Source: DASYAN01 sp036501345 (GTDB lineage Bacteria > Chloroflexota > Ktedonobacteria > Ktedonobacterales > Ktedonobacteraceae). From it: a stretch of 7,125 bases of DNA. A model generated the notes under the pieces. That model made no database searches, was not told the DNA's origin, and saw only the letters and a program-made list of their open reading frames with translations. The first letter of the stretch is position 1. Each line of letters begins with the position of its first letter. Positions 1-5,484 of the stretch are shown here, one piece after another. Position numbers and translations under genes: made by a program. The stretch covers positions 1 through 7,125 of the forward strand of contig DASYAN010000174.1 of NCBI GenBank assembly GCA_036501345.1, in the 5' to 3' direction.

Positions 1-925
1 CTGTTGTGTGGACAGCAGTCACCTTCTGATCTTCGCCTTCAAGAACATCAGTATTTCTAGCCGCACGCTTCCTCTTATTAGCCCTGGAAGATGCCCCTGC
101 GTCCCTGCCTTTACTCACTCGCCCTTCCACCTCTGTGTCCCCAGAGACATCTCCAGAACGATAGGCAGATAAGCTACTGCGCAGGCGCATCACTGCCTGC
201 ATATGGAGTTGGCAAACACGAGATTCAGAAACACTCAGGATTTTGCTAATCTCTTTCATGGTCAACTCTTCCTGGTAGTATAAGGCCAATAAAAGCTTTT
301 CACGCTCTGGCAAACAGTCAATGGCGGAACTCAACATAGCCGTCAATTCCTGCTGTTCTGCCTGCTCAACTGGCCCAGGAGCAGTATGGTCCTCCAGTAA
401 TTCAGAGAGCGAGGTCACTTCATCATCCTGGGAAAGCGAACCCAGTGGCGCGTCCAGAGAGAGCACAGTCGAATTCATTTCAAGCAGAATCTGTCGATAG
501 CGATCCGTAGATACCCCCATCTCCTCTGCAACTTCTTTCTCTTTAGCTGGTCGTCCCAGTTTCTGCTCGAGCACCGCCAGAGCAGACTCGATCTGGCGCA
601 CACGTGAGATAGCTGAACGTGGGAGCCAGTTAAGCGAGCGCAATTGATCGATGACAGCGCCACGAATACGTACCGAGGCGAATGCTTCAAAACGCACACC
701 ACGTGATGGATCAAAACGATCAATAGCATTGATCAAGCCGATCATACCATAGCTGACAAGATCTTCCGCTTCTAACAGGCTAGTTGGAGGGATACCTAAA
801 CGCCCTACAACAAAACGGACGAGCGGAGCATACATGGTAATCAGCTCACCGCGCAACTCAGGACTTTTATCCCTGGCAAATTTTGTCCAGATCATATCTA
901 TCTCCGCTGGTGCATCTGCATACAT
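1..925 (-). CDS. FliA/WhiG-family RNA polymerase sigma factor, 3' end outside the window
   Basis: Alternative sigma-70 family factor that directs RNA polymerase core to a specific promoter set. From ATG at 925 the frame stays open for 308 codons to the window edge. Residues 28-50 resemble region 2.1. Residues 55-104 carry the region 2.2-2.4 signature (DLVSYGMIGLINAIDRF, then RFEAFASVRIRGAVIDQLR and NWLPRS). Residues 105-165 match region 3 (LEQKLGRPAKEKEVAEEMGVS). Residues 196-254 match region 4, with LPEREKLLLALYYQEELTMKEI and a helix-turn-helix. There is no region 1.1, as is usual for FliA/WhiG. The start is fixed by AAGAGGTG (complement of 931-938) five bases upstream. Family members are usually about 240-265 residues. 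Here at least 53 more follow region 4, rich in K, R, S and G. FliA runs flagellar genes and WhiG sporulation genes; the sequence does not say which applies. Family assignment is firm. Confidence 0.95.
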   Translation of the reverse strand, partial: MYADAPAEIDMIWTKFARDKSPELRGELITMYAPLVRFVVGRLGIPPTSLLEAEDLVSYGMIGLINAIDRFDPSRGVRFEAFASVRIRGAVIDQLRSLNWLPRSAISRVRQIESALAVLEQKLGRPAKEKEVAEEMGVSTDRYRQILLEMNSTVLSLDAPLGSLSQDDEVTSLSELLEDHTAPGPVEQAEQQELTAMLSSAIDCLPEREKLLLALYYQEELTMKEISKILSVSESRVCQLHMQAVMRLRSSLSAYRSGDVSGDTEVEGRVSKGRDAGASSRANKRKRAARNTDVLEGEDQKVTAVHTT

Positions 926-1354
926 TCCTACACCTCTTTATCCTCTATTAGCGACTCGTCAACTCTCACCACAGCCCACTCGAGAGAAAAGTGTAGTCTG
1001 TAAGCAAACAACTGGATATTGACACAGGTCCCTTGTTCAACAAGCAAGAGTCCTCAAGAGGGTAAGATACTCTTGCATTGAGATAACACGAAGTGTTAGC
1101 GCATCAGTGCCGCTTCTGAATGCATATTGGAAAGGTACATTTTGTCTGCTGAAAGCCGATTGAGAACGATAGACCATTGTGCAACGTCACCATAGAACCC
1201 TTACGCAAATAACGAGGCCATCCAATTTGAGGTTTGATGGTATAGTCCCCATTTAAGTTGTTACCGGAAGACCCCATAGAAGCGAGAAAGGGTAACTACT
1301 GAGGTCTATCTGCAGCAGCCACGAAGGAAATAACATCTTTTGAAAGGCAAACCA
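926..1354. other. divergent intergenic region with two small hairpins
   Basis: About 430 bases separate the divergent sigma gene and the 96-residue gene, so both promoters should lie here. Two hairpins are visible: GCAAGAGT (1044-1051) pairing with ACTCTTGC (1069-1076), with an inner CCTC/GAGG pair, and TAACAC (1084-1089) pairing with GTGTTA (1093-1098) across a GAA loop. TATAGT at 1241-1246 is a possible -10 box for the plus-strand gene, but no good -35 lies at the right distance. I see no coding frame or RNA gene here. Confidence 0.5.
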
Positions 1355-1645
1355 ATGGAAAATACGCAGACAACTTCTTCTAATGGCCATTCCGAACCTA
1401 ACGAGCGACAGGAGAAACTTGCTCACCCTCTTGAGGCCAAGCACTATGCACCAAGCAGTAGTGGGGACCAGATCACGCTGGACTATCTGATAAATGCTGG
1501 TTTTGTATGGGAAGAGGCGGTGATGTTACTCTACCTACGTGAGCATCTCTATGAGAATGCGGAGATGCACCAACGTATGACTGATGATCTGCGTATGCAC
1601 TTCGCACGTTGGCTCTACACCAACGGAGAAATGACTGAAGGCTAA
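1355..1645 (+). CDS. small conserved-looking hypothetical protein (96 aa)
   Basis: I do not recognise this protein. It begins MENTQTTSSNGHSEPNERQ, a polar and probably disordered first third. From about residue 38 it becomes helix-prone and acidic-amphipathic (LDYLINAGFVWEEAVMLLYL, then EMHQRMTDDLRMHFARWLY), ending in TNGEMTEG. There are no cysteines, signal peptide or membrane segment. ATG 1355 is preferred over an in-frame TTG at 1340 because GAAAGG at 1342-1347 sits about seven bases upstream of the ATG. It is followed directly by a hairpin terminator, so it looks like a single-gene transcript diverging from the sigma factor gene. Base composition and codon use look ordinary, and it seems a resident gene rather than IS cargo. 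Being beside a sigma factor hints at a regulatory role, but nothing in the sequence proves it. Confidence 0.72.
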   Translation: MENTQTTSSNGHSEPNERQEKLAHPLEAKHYAPSSSGDQITLDYLINAGFVWEEAVMLLYLREHLYENAEMHQRMTDDLRMHFARWLYTNGEMTEG

Positions 1646-1679
1646 GGGTGTGGCCCTCCGGGCCACAAAACCCTATTTT
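1645..1679 (+). terminator. intrinsic terminator of the 96-aa gene
   Basis: A perfect 7-bp stem GTGGCCC (1650-1656) / GGGCCAC (1660-1666) closes a TCC loop. It is extended by AGGGT (1645-1649) pairing with ACCCT (1670-1674) across an AAA bulge, then TTTT at 1676-1679. The hairpin overlaps the last base of the stop codon. The T tract is short, so termination may be partial. Confidence 0.75.
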
Positions 1680-1795
1680 GTACGCTACCAAGGAGACAGA
1701 TTTACCGCATAAATATAAAGGAGATCTTGCCCTTAGGCCTGTAACACGTAGGCAGTGGCAGTGAGCAAGGCGGTAATAATGATCCACAAGAACTG
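1680..1795 (+). other. left flank of the IS1 element, possible broken reading frame
   Basis: This short stretch between the terminator and the IS has two purine-rich AAGGAG motifs (1690-1695 and 1720-1725) like ribosome-binding sites, but no long frame follows either. An open plus frame without a start codon (1745-1795) ends in DPQEL exactly at the IS edge. It reads in phase with the open frame on the other side of the element (2981-3046). It may be a piece of the interrupted gene, or chance. Confidence 0.25.
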
Positions 1796-1811
1796 GGGTG
1801 GTCTCCCTCTT
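1796..1811. repeat. left terminal inverted repeat of the IS1 element
   Basis: GGGTGGTCTCCCTCTT is the exact reverse complement of 2965-2980. The transposase stop codon (complement of TTA at 1810-1812) overlaps its inner end. The base before it (1795) is also G. Confidence 0.9.
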
Positions 1812-2442
1812 AAGTGTTGATAGGCCGTGGAACGAGCACAGTGGTCAAAAGCTCTTGGACCGTCCAGATGTGATCGGTGAGTTTGGCAGCCATGGCTGGG
1901 GTACGCTGTTGCCAACGCGCCTGCCCTGAAGGATTTGCTAATTCTACGCGTAATGTCTTAACAGTGCGGGTAAAATTGTAAAGTGCGTCTTCAAGAGTAC
2001 TAGCAGCTTTAAGGAAACGAAGCTCTTTTGAGAACGAAAGCGTTTTGCGAACCAGCCTCCCATTCATCGTTCGTGAGGTCAAATTGGTTCTTTCAATATA
2101 AGCTGTATGGCACCCGAGTTTCTCTTTTACTTGCTTTGGATTGCCATAAACGACTTTGATACGCACACTTTCTAATTTCCTCCCTTTCCGTTTTTTAACC
2201 ACTTGCAGACATTGCCAATCTTTTTCAGGTTTCAGCAATTTTGGTGGTGCTCCTCGTCCACTATACTCTGGTACCTTTCCCCATGTCTTTAGCATTGCAT
2301 CTGGATAAGCACCTTTTCCATCACTCGACAGAGCTGGTGGCCCTTCATCTGGCGCATGCATTTTTACTTGTTTCATCAGTTCTGGCGCGATTTCTTCTTC
2401 CGATTTCCCTATTGCGCTTCCAATCCTCAGACGACTGTCCAT
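1810..2442 (-). CDS. IS1-family transposase, C-terminal frame (catalytic D and E)
   Basis: Second half of the IS1 transposase, in the -1 frame relative to the upstream part and overlapping it by 16 bases. The ATG at 2442 (MDSRLRIGSAIGK) has no ribosome-binding site and falls inside the conserved block GKAIDMDSRLR. It is therefore probably not a true start: the frame is open back to about 2501 and is more likely reached by a frameshift or was originally fused. Residue D41 in LSSDGKGAY is the second catalytic aspartate and E117 in AYIERTNLTSR the catalytic glutamate, followed by GRLVRKTLSFSKE, the IS1 hallmark. In the joined 366-residue protein the triad is D125, D197, E273. The C-terminus (VLVPRPINT) ends within the terminal repeat. 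No catalytic residue is missing. Confidence 0.85.
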   Translation of the reverse strand: MDSRLRIGSAIGKSEEEIAPELMKQVKMHAPDEGPPALSSDGKGAYPDAMLKTWGKVPEYSGRGAPPKLLKPEKDWQCLQVVKKRKGRKLESVRIKVVYGNPKQVKEKLGCHTAYIERTNLTSRTMNGRLVRKTLSFSKELRFLKAASTLEDALYNFTRTVKTLRVELANPSGQARWQQRTPAMAAKLTDHIWTVQELLTTVLVPRPINT

Positions 2443-2909
2443 GTCGATGGCTTTTCCACTCCAAAAAGTTCCTCTTGCAGCTTCTTCAGGCTTCCCCCTT
2501 TTTCACCCTTATGCCAGACATACGTCCAGAGGGCGTCAAGCTGGACACGACTCAGCTTTTTCTTTCTAATAATATGCTCAAATTGCTTTATATGATCAGC
2601 AGCTTTTTCCAGCCACTTCGCTACTGTTTCTTCTTTTATCCCTTTAATTCGATGAATAGCAGCTAAACTATTACGATCTCCTAACATAGACATACATTCC
2701 ACTATTTCTTCTTCTGTATGTCGGCAGCGGTAAAACATCGTTCCCTTGGTCTCCTTGAAGCTCTTCTTACATGTTTTGCAGACATAACGCTGGACACCTT
2801 TATCCGTTTTCCCACTTTTAATCATGTTTCCATGATCTACTTTTTTATAATCTTCACATGCCTCATTCATACAAAATGACCCAATTGTTGCTATCTGCAT
2901 CTCTTCCAT
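2427..2909 (-). CDS. IS1-family transposase, N-terminal frame (zinc ribbon, HTH, first catalytic D)
   Basis: This is the first of two overlapping frames for the IS1 transposase, which cuts and rejoins the element's ends. ATG at 2909 is chosen because AAAGGAG lies about ten bases upstream. An in-frame ATG at 3029 would put the start outside the element. Residues 13-47 form a zinc ribbon (CMNEAC and CKTC). Residues 65-106 look like a helix-turn-helix (SLAAIHRIKGIKEETVAKWL). LDALWTYV at 124-131 supplies the first catalytic aspartate, D125. From about residue 137 the in-frame peptide stops resembling a transposase and ends STWTVV. The family sequence continues in the -1 frame, which is open from that point and reads TFWSGKAIDMDSRLRIG. 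So this frame alone gives a truncated, InsA-like, DNA-binding product of 160 residues. Confidence 0.85.
   Translation of the reverse strand: MEEMQIATIGSFCMNEACEDYKKVDHGNMIKSGKTDKGVQRYVCKTCKKSFKETKGTMFYRCRHTEEEIVECMSMLGDRNSLAAIHRIKGIKEETVAKWLEKAADHIKQFEHIIRKKKLSRVQLDALWTYVWHKGEKGGSLKKLQEELFGVEKPSTWTVV
2494..2503 (-). promoter_or_regulatory. A5G5 run where the IS1 transposase changes frame
   Basis: On the coding strand AAAAAGGGGG is read as GAA AAA GGG GGA in the upstream frame. A -1 slip here gives EK-RGKPEEAARGTFWSGKAID, which rejoins the conserved family sequence. The -1 frame has a stop just upstream (TGA overlapping the GAA codon), so the shift must occur at or after this run. IS1 and several other families use programmed -1 shifting at A-rich sites. 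The run is not a textbook X XXY YYZ heptamer, so a simple one-base deletion is an equal alternative. Confidence 0.5.
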
Positions 2910-2964
2910 CAGGGATGGGCTCCTTTCTGCGGTCGGCTTTTCTCGGATTCTACCACCTGCAGTC

Positions 2965-2980
2965 AAGAGGGAGACCACCC
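2965..2980. repeat. right terminal inverted repeat of the IS1 element
   Basis: AAGAGGGAGACCACCC is the exact reverse complement of 1796-1811. It lies upstream of the transposase gene. Identity ends after 16 bases, where the left arm continues AAGTG and the right arm GACTG on the inward reading. Confidence 0.9.
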
Positions 2981-3046
2981 AAATACCTACCCGTGAAAGA
3001 GACCATCCTCGAAGGCGTTCATCTCGCACGTCAGTTTTCTGCTTGA
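2981..3046 (+). pseudogene. possible 3' tail of a gene interrupted by the IS1 element
   Basis: Immediately outside the right IS end the plus strand reads KYLPVKETILEG...LARQFSA and then two stops (TGATGA at 3044-3049). The peptide looks like genuine coding sequence with good codon balance. If the element is removed, the left flank frame ending DPQEL (1745-1795) joins it in phase. The left part has no start codon and there is no target duplication, so the gene would already be degraded. I do not recognise the protein. Confidence 0.28.
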
Positions 3047-3137
3047 TGATCTGCGTATAAGTGACAGGCTCTGTGCAACGATGATGCTATTGTTGCAAAG
3101 CTTGTATGAGCATATTCGCTCTAATCACTTTTTCTTT

Positions 3138-4091
3138 TCACTTTTCTTGATACTGTTTACAAAAGGATATTACGTTATGTATTATTTTTAAACACCTATC
3201 ATTAGCATTGCGCATTATTGCTCTCATTCCTTTTCGTATTCTATGCAATTCTTCTGAATTATTACTATAAGGAAAAGGTACTGCTAAAATTCTGGAGAAT
3301 TCCTCTTCATTTTTTTGTAGAAATGTATGTTCTGCTGATCTAGATGAATTGAGATTATGTGTAGCATCGCTACACAAGCCTTCAAGATCGCTATGAATTT
3401 TTACAAATTTTGGATTATCTGGATCATCTGATAGAGCAGCATTCAGCTGAAAGTATAAAAAGTCTACGCGGCTATTTAATTCCGCAAAAGCGAGGGCTTC
3501 TTTTTCTTGAGATCGTGCGCGATATGCGAGAAAATTTTCTTCGTGCTTTTTTTCGTATGATTCAAATTCCGCTCGTGATCTTGCTTCTTCTGCTTCTTTT
3601 TCGGCTCGCACCCTATACACAAAGTCACGATGTGCTTCTTCTGGACGAATAACCTCTTTACGAACGGGCCATTTATGAAAGTCTACGATTCCTGTATGTC
3701 TCACTGTGTGTCTCTCCCGGCTTGGATCTGCTTTTTCAGGGGCTGTTTGAAAAGTGCTCTCTTCAAAGTGTACGTTCTTTATCTTTTGTTCCCTAGTATC
3801 CTTGAAGGCAGATTTGAGGACCTTCTGATCCCTTGGAATGGCCTTTCCAGGCAGGTTCTCAGACTCAGCTTGATGTCCAGGTGTTCCAAAAGCACGAGTA
3901 CTACTGACTACGTCCATAATATCTTGTTGATTTCTTGCCCATTCAGACCCTACGTGATACATTCGTTCATATGTTAAATGTTGACCTATTGGCCCTTCAG
4001 ACCCTACGTGATACATTCGTTCATATGTAAAAGGCCGAGATGCAGGGGTTTTTTGTTGATCATTGACTCGATGCGGGTTTATTCCTTCCAT
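3138..4091 (-). CDS. hypothetical charged, coiled-coil-like protein with a duplicated motif (317 aa)
   Basis: I do not recognise this protein. ATG 4091 is supported by AAAAGGAG about nine bases upstream. The N-terminus contains the 11-residue motif TYERMYHVGSE twice (residues 22-32 and 40-50), an 18-residue period encoded by two identical 33-bp DNA segments. Residues 55-145 are polar and probably flexible, with basic and acidic patches. Residues 150-220 are strongly charged and helix-prone (EEAHRDF, RAEKEAEEARSRAEFESYEKKHEENF), a likely coiled coil. The last 100 residues are a mixed helical region ending SFCKQYQEK. There is no signal peptide, membrane segment, zinc motif or catalytic signature, so a cytoplasmic binding or structural role is most likely. 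It stands alone between mobile elements, is richer in A and T than the sigma gene, and may be an acquired ORFan. Confidence 0.75.
   Translation of the reverse strand: MEGINPHRVNDQQKTPASRPFTYERMYHVGSEGPIGQHLTYERMYHVGSEWARNQQDIMDVVSSTRAFGTPGHQAESENLPGKAIPRDQKVLKSAFKDTREQKIKNVHFEESTFQTAPEKADPSRERHTVRHTGIVDFHKWPVRKEVIRPEEAHRDFVYRVRAEKEAEEARSRAEFESYEKKHEENFLAYRARSQEKEALAFAELNSRVDFLYFQLNAALSDDPDNPKFVKIHSDLEGLCSDATHNLNSSRSAEHTFLQKNEEEFSRILAVPFPYSNNSEELHRIRKGMRAIMRNANDRCLKIIHNVISFCKQYQEK
3942..4028. repeat. two identical 33-bp direct repeats, 54-bp period, inside the 317-aa gene
   Basis: Positions 3942-3974 and 3996-4028 are identical over 33 bases, separated by 21 unrelated bases. The 54-bp period keeps the reading frame and duplicates TYERMYHVGSE. 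Perfect identity, including third codon positions, points to a recent slippage or recombination event. There are only two copies, so this is not a CRISPR array. Confidence 0.9.
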
Positions 4092-4195
4092 TATAATATT
4101 CTCCTTTTCTCTAAAGTATTTCGAACAATTTTTACATCACACTCTCAACGAGTGCCTACCACAATACTATCCAATGGGTACCTGCATTTCCAGGG

Positions 4196-4239
4196 AAAAA
4201 CCGGTCATCTTGGGCAAAAAAACCGGACATCTTGAGGCA
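4196..4239. repeat. 22-bp imperfect tandem repeat, CCGG-W-CATCTTG core
   Basis: Two adjacent copies of about 22 bases, 4196-4217 and 4218-4239, share AAAAACCGG, then T or A, then CATCTTG. Short repeated blocks like this occur at the ends of some IS, such as the multiple terminal repeats of IS21-family elements. It could be a leftover IS end, but there is no partner end or transposase nearby, so the origin is open. Confidence 0.5.
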
Positions 4240-4251
4240 AAGGCCGAGAAC

Positions 4252-4359
4252 TTATCCCGTAAGAAGGCCTAATACAAACATTGCTGGCACCAGGGGCAAG
4301 ATAGCAATAAATAGAGCTGGGACTCTTCCGAGTTTCTGTTCCAAGTATGGGCGTTGAGG
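4252..4359 (-). pseudogene. remnant of a membrane-protein C-terminus (35 codons)
   Basis: A minus-strand open stretch of 35 codons, preceded by a stop and lacking a start codon with a ribosome-binding site, reads RPYLEQKLGRVPALF and continues FIAILPLVPAMFVLGLLTG before TAA. This is a charged segment followed by a 20-residue hydrophobic helix with two prolines, typical of the last membrane span of an integral membrane protein. The rest of the gene would lie rightwards, where the 205-bp inverted-repeat element now begins about 30 bases away. It is too short to name a family. Chance cannot be excluded for so short a frame, but the composition looks like true coding sequence. Confidence 0.3.
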
Positions 4360-4388
4360 TCATCGATCCTGTAAATGCTGGGATTATT

Positions 4389-4593
4389 CTGGTGGAATTT
4401 GTACAAATATTCTGGTGATGAGCTATCTCAAAACCGCCGTTAGATGAGACGAGCCTAGTGGTATGAAAGCTCTTCTTGCTTACGCTCGCAGGTTTGTCTC
4501 AAAAGCCGTCTCATAATCAATGTCTCAAAACTGAAGGTCTTTCATGGCAAAGTGAGACACTAGCCGCCAGAATAATTATGCAAATTCCACCAG
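4389..4593. mobile_element. 205-bp MITE-like inverted-repeat element
   Basis: The arms 4389-4417 and 4565-4593 are inverted copies matching at 25 of 29 positions, starting CTGGTGGAATTTG at each outer end. The interior has no coding frame but contains TGTCTCAAAA at 4495-4504 and 4521-4530 plus TATCTCAAAA at 4424-4433. The left arm includes a perfect palindrome, ATTTGTACAAAT (4398-4409). The size and lack of genes fit a MITE. No target duplication is evident. Its right end lies five bases from the next element, so insertions are stacked here. Confidence 0.6.
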
Positions 4594-4598
4594 TTTAA

Positions 4599-4612
4599 CC
4601 CACATTCCGCAG
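4599..4612. repeat. left terminal inverted repeat of the IS1634-like element
   Basis: CCCACATTCCGCAG is the reverse complement of 5913-5926. A promoter-like TTGACA follows six bases inside it. Confidence 0.8.
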
Positions 4613-4617
4613 AAGGG

Positions 4618-4646
4618 TTGACAGAAAAAAGGAATTCTCGTAAGGT
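4618..4646 (+). promoter_or_regulatory. candidate promoter of the IS1634-like transposase
   Basis: A perfect TTGACA (4618-4623) is followed after 17 bases by TAAGGT (4641-4646), a poor match to TATAAT. It lies just inside the left end and about 28 bases before the GTG start, a sensible position for an IS promoter. Confidence 0.35.
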
Positions 4647-4673
4647 AGCGAAAAACCGAGGAGGGGTCCGAAA

Positions 4674-4838
4674 GTGTCACAAGAAGAGGAGGAGTATCAA
4701 ATCGAGCGACTGGATCATTTAGGGATCGTAGCAGGAGTGTGCAAAGAAGCCGGAATAGCAGAATGGCTCGACAAACTGGCAGGAGAAAAAGCTCTGGCAT
4801 CTCTCGGTGCGTGCCTTTTCGTGCGAAAAGGATGCTGA
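4674..4838 (+). pseudogene. IS1634-like transposase, N-terminal fragment
   Basis: GTG at 4674 follows GAGGAGGGG (4658-4666) at good spacing. The peptide YQIERLDHLGIVAGVCKEAG, continuing IAEWLDKLAGE, is the conserved N-terminal domain (DUF4277-like) of IS1634-family transposases. After about residue 38 the family sequence ends. The frame then runs into the C-terminal part in the wrong phase (ALASLGACLFVRKGC) and stops at 4836-4838. The junction lies near 4785-4792 (GAGAAAAAG), where an internal deletion joined two distant parts of the gene one base out of phase. The first two catalytic aspartates are lost, so no active enzyme can be made. Confidence 0.8.
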
Positions 4839-5484
4839 GTCCGCATGGAAGGAGGCGATGAAAGGGAAGCCCTCTTGGCTGGTTGCCACCTTCACTTTGC
4901 GCAGTGAGGCACGATACGCGCAGGCAGGCAAACCGAAAAAGGATGTCTCACCGGATAAAACCGTTTGGCGTCTGGTGCCCACCGTTTCCATCGATGAGCG
5001 GCAAGTGGAAAGGCAGATCAGCAAAGATGCCTGTTTCATCATTGCAAGCAATATGCTCGATGAACAAGAGCTTTCCCACGAACAGGTGATGACCAAGTAC
5101 AAAGAGCAGGGTGGTGTCGAACGAGGATTCCATTTCCTCAAAAATCCCCTCTTTTTCGCTTCCTCCGTTTTTGTCAAAAAGCCAGAGCGGGTGGTGGCTT
5201 TGAGTTTCATCATGGTGCTCTCTCTGTTAATCTATCGCTTAGCGGAGCACTTGCTGCGCTCTCGGCTGGCAGAAACCGAAGAGACCCTTCCCAATCAGGT
5301 GAACAAGCCAACGAAACGTCCCACCATGCGTTGGATTTTTCAATGCTTCGAGGGCATTGATCTGTTACATATCCGTCTGGGATCACGTTGGCACACCCAG
5401 CTTCTGGGGCTGCAAGCTCTTCATCACAAGGTTCTTCGTCTGCTCGGTCCTCCCTATGCCAGACTGTATGGGCTCTCTGCGTAA
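4807..5484 (+). pseudogene. IS1634-like transposase, C-terminal fragment
   Basis: C-terminal 40% or so of an IS4/IS1634-type DDE transposase. Family sequence begins just before the nominal GTG start, from about 4789 (KLWHLSVRAFSCEKDAE). Numbering from 4807, Y98, Q101, E105 and K112 in YKEQGGVERGFHFLK fit the Y-(2)-R-(3)-E-(6)-K signature of the IS4 group, with Q in place of R. E105 (codon 5119-5121) is the catalytic glutamate. The end (LHHKVLRLLGPPYARLYGLSA) matches the usual C-terminus, so the 3' end is whole. Full members are about 550 residues; roughly 280 between the two fragments, with both catalytic aspartates, are missing. There is no ribosome-binding site at 4807, so this is a relic. 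It could be a repressor-like peptide only if translated by frameshift from the GTG at 4674. Confidence 0.85.

Larger units (their letters stand above)
1796..2980 (-). mobile_element. IS1-family insertion sequence, 1185 bp, both ends present
   Basis: The element is bounded by perfect 16-bp inverted repeats and filled by a transposase on the minus strand, whose stop codon lies inside the left repeat. Family assignment rests on the protein: N-terminal zinc ribbon, helix-turn-helix, a DDE core, and the IS1-type block around the last catalytic residue (IERTNLTSR, then RLVRKTLSFSKE). The single long transposase, about 366 residues when joined, resembles the longer archaeal/ISMhu11-like branch of IS1 rather than classic 768-bp IS1. 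I find no 8-9 bp target duplication: the flanks read AAGAACTG on the left and AAATACCT on the right. That suggests a deletion or recombination beside one end, or an atypical insertion. Confidence 0.85.
4092..4388. other. intergenic region with IS-end-like repeats and a gene remnant
   Basis: Upstream region of the 317-residue gene. It holds the 22-bp tandem repeat (4196-4239) and the minus-strand membrane-tail remnant (4252-4359), described separately. CACTC/GAGTG at 4139-4153 forms a weak hairpin. I see no intact gene, tRNA or other RNA. Confidence 0.4.

Noticed and set aside
475..729. 84-codon minus frame within the sigma factor gene
   Set aside because: It is out of phase with the sigma frame, which shows clear sigma-70 regions across the same bases.
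1473..1787. 104-codon minus frame over the 96-residue gene and its terminator
   Set aside because: It spans the terminator hairpin and has no start signals; the plus-strand gene explains the region better.
2241..2666. 141-codon plus frame opposite the IS1 transposase
   Set aside because: It lies antisense to a recognisable transposase, is rich in F, L and S as antisense frames often are, and has no ribosome-binding site.
1582..3058. 15-base match TGATGATCTGCGTAT at 1582-1596 and 3044-3058
   Set aside because: Unexpected by chance in 7 kb, but flanking bases share nothing, so it does not show a duplicated gene.
3942..4028. Two identical 33-bp repeats as a minimal CRISPR
   Set aside because: Only two copies, a 21-bp spacer, in-frame inside a gene with a good start and ribosome-binding site, and no cas genes.
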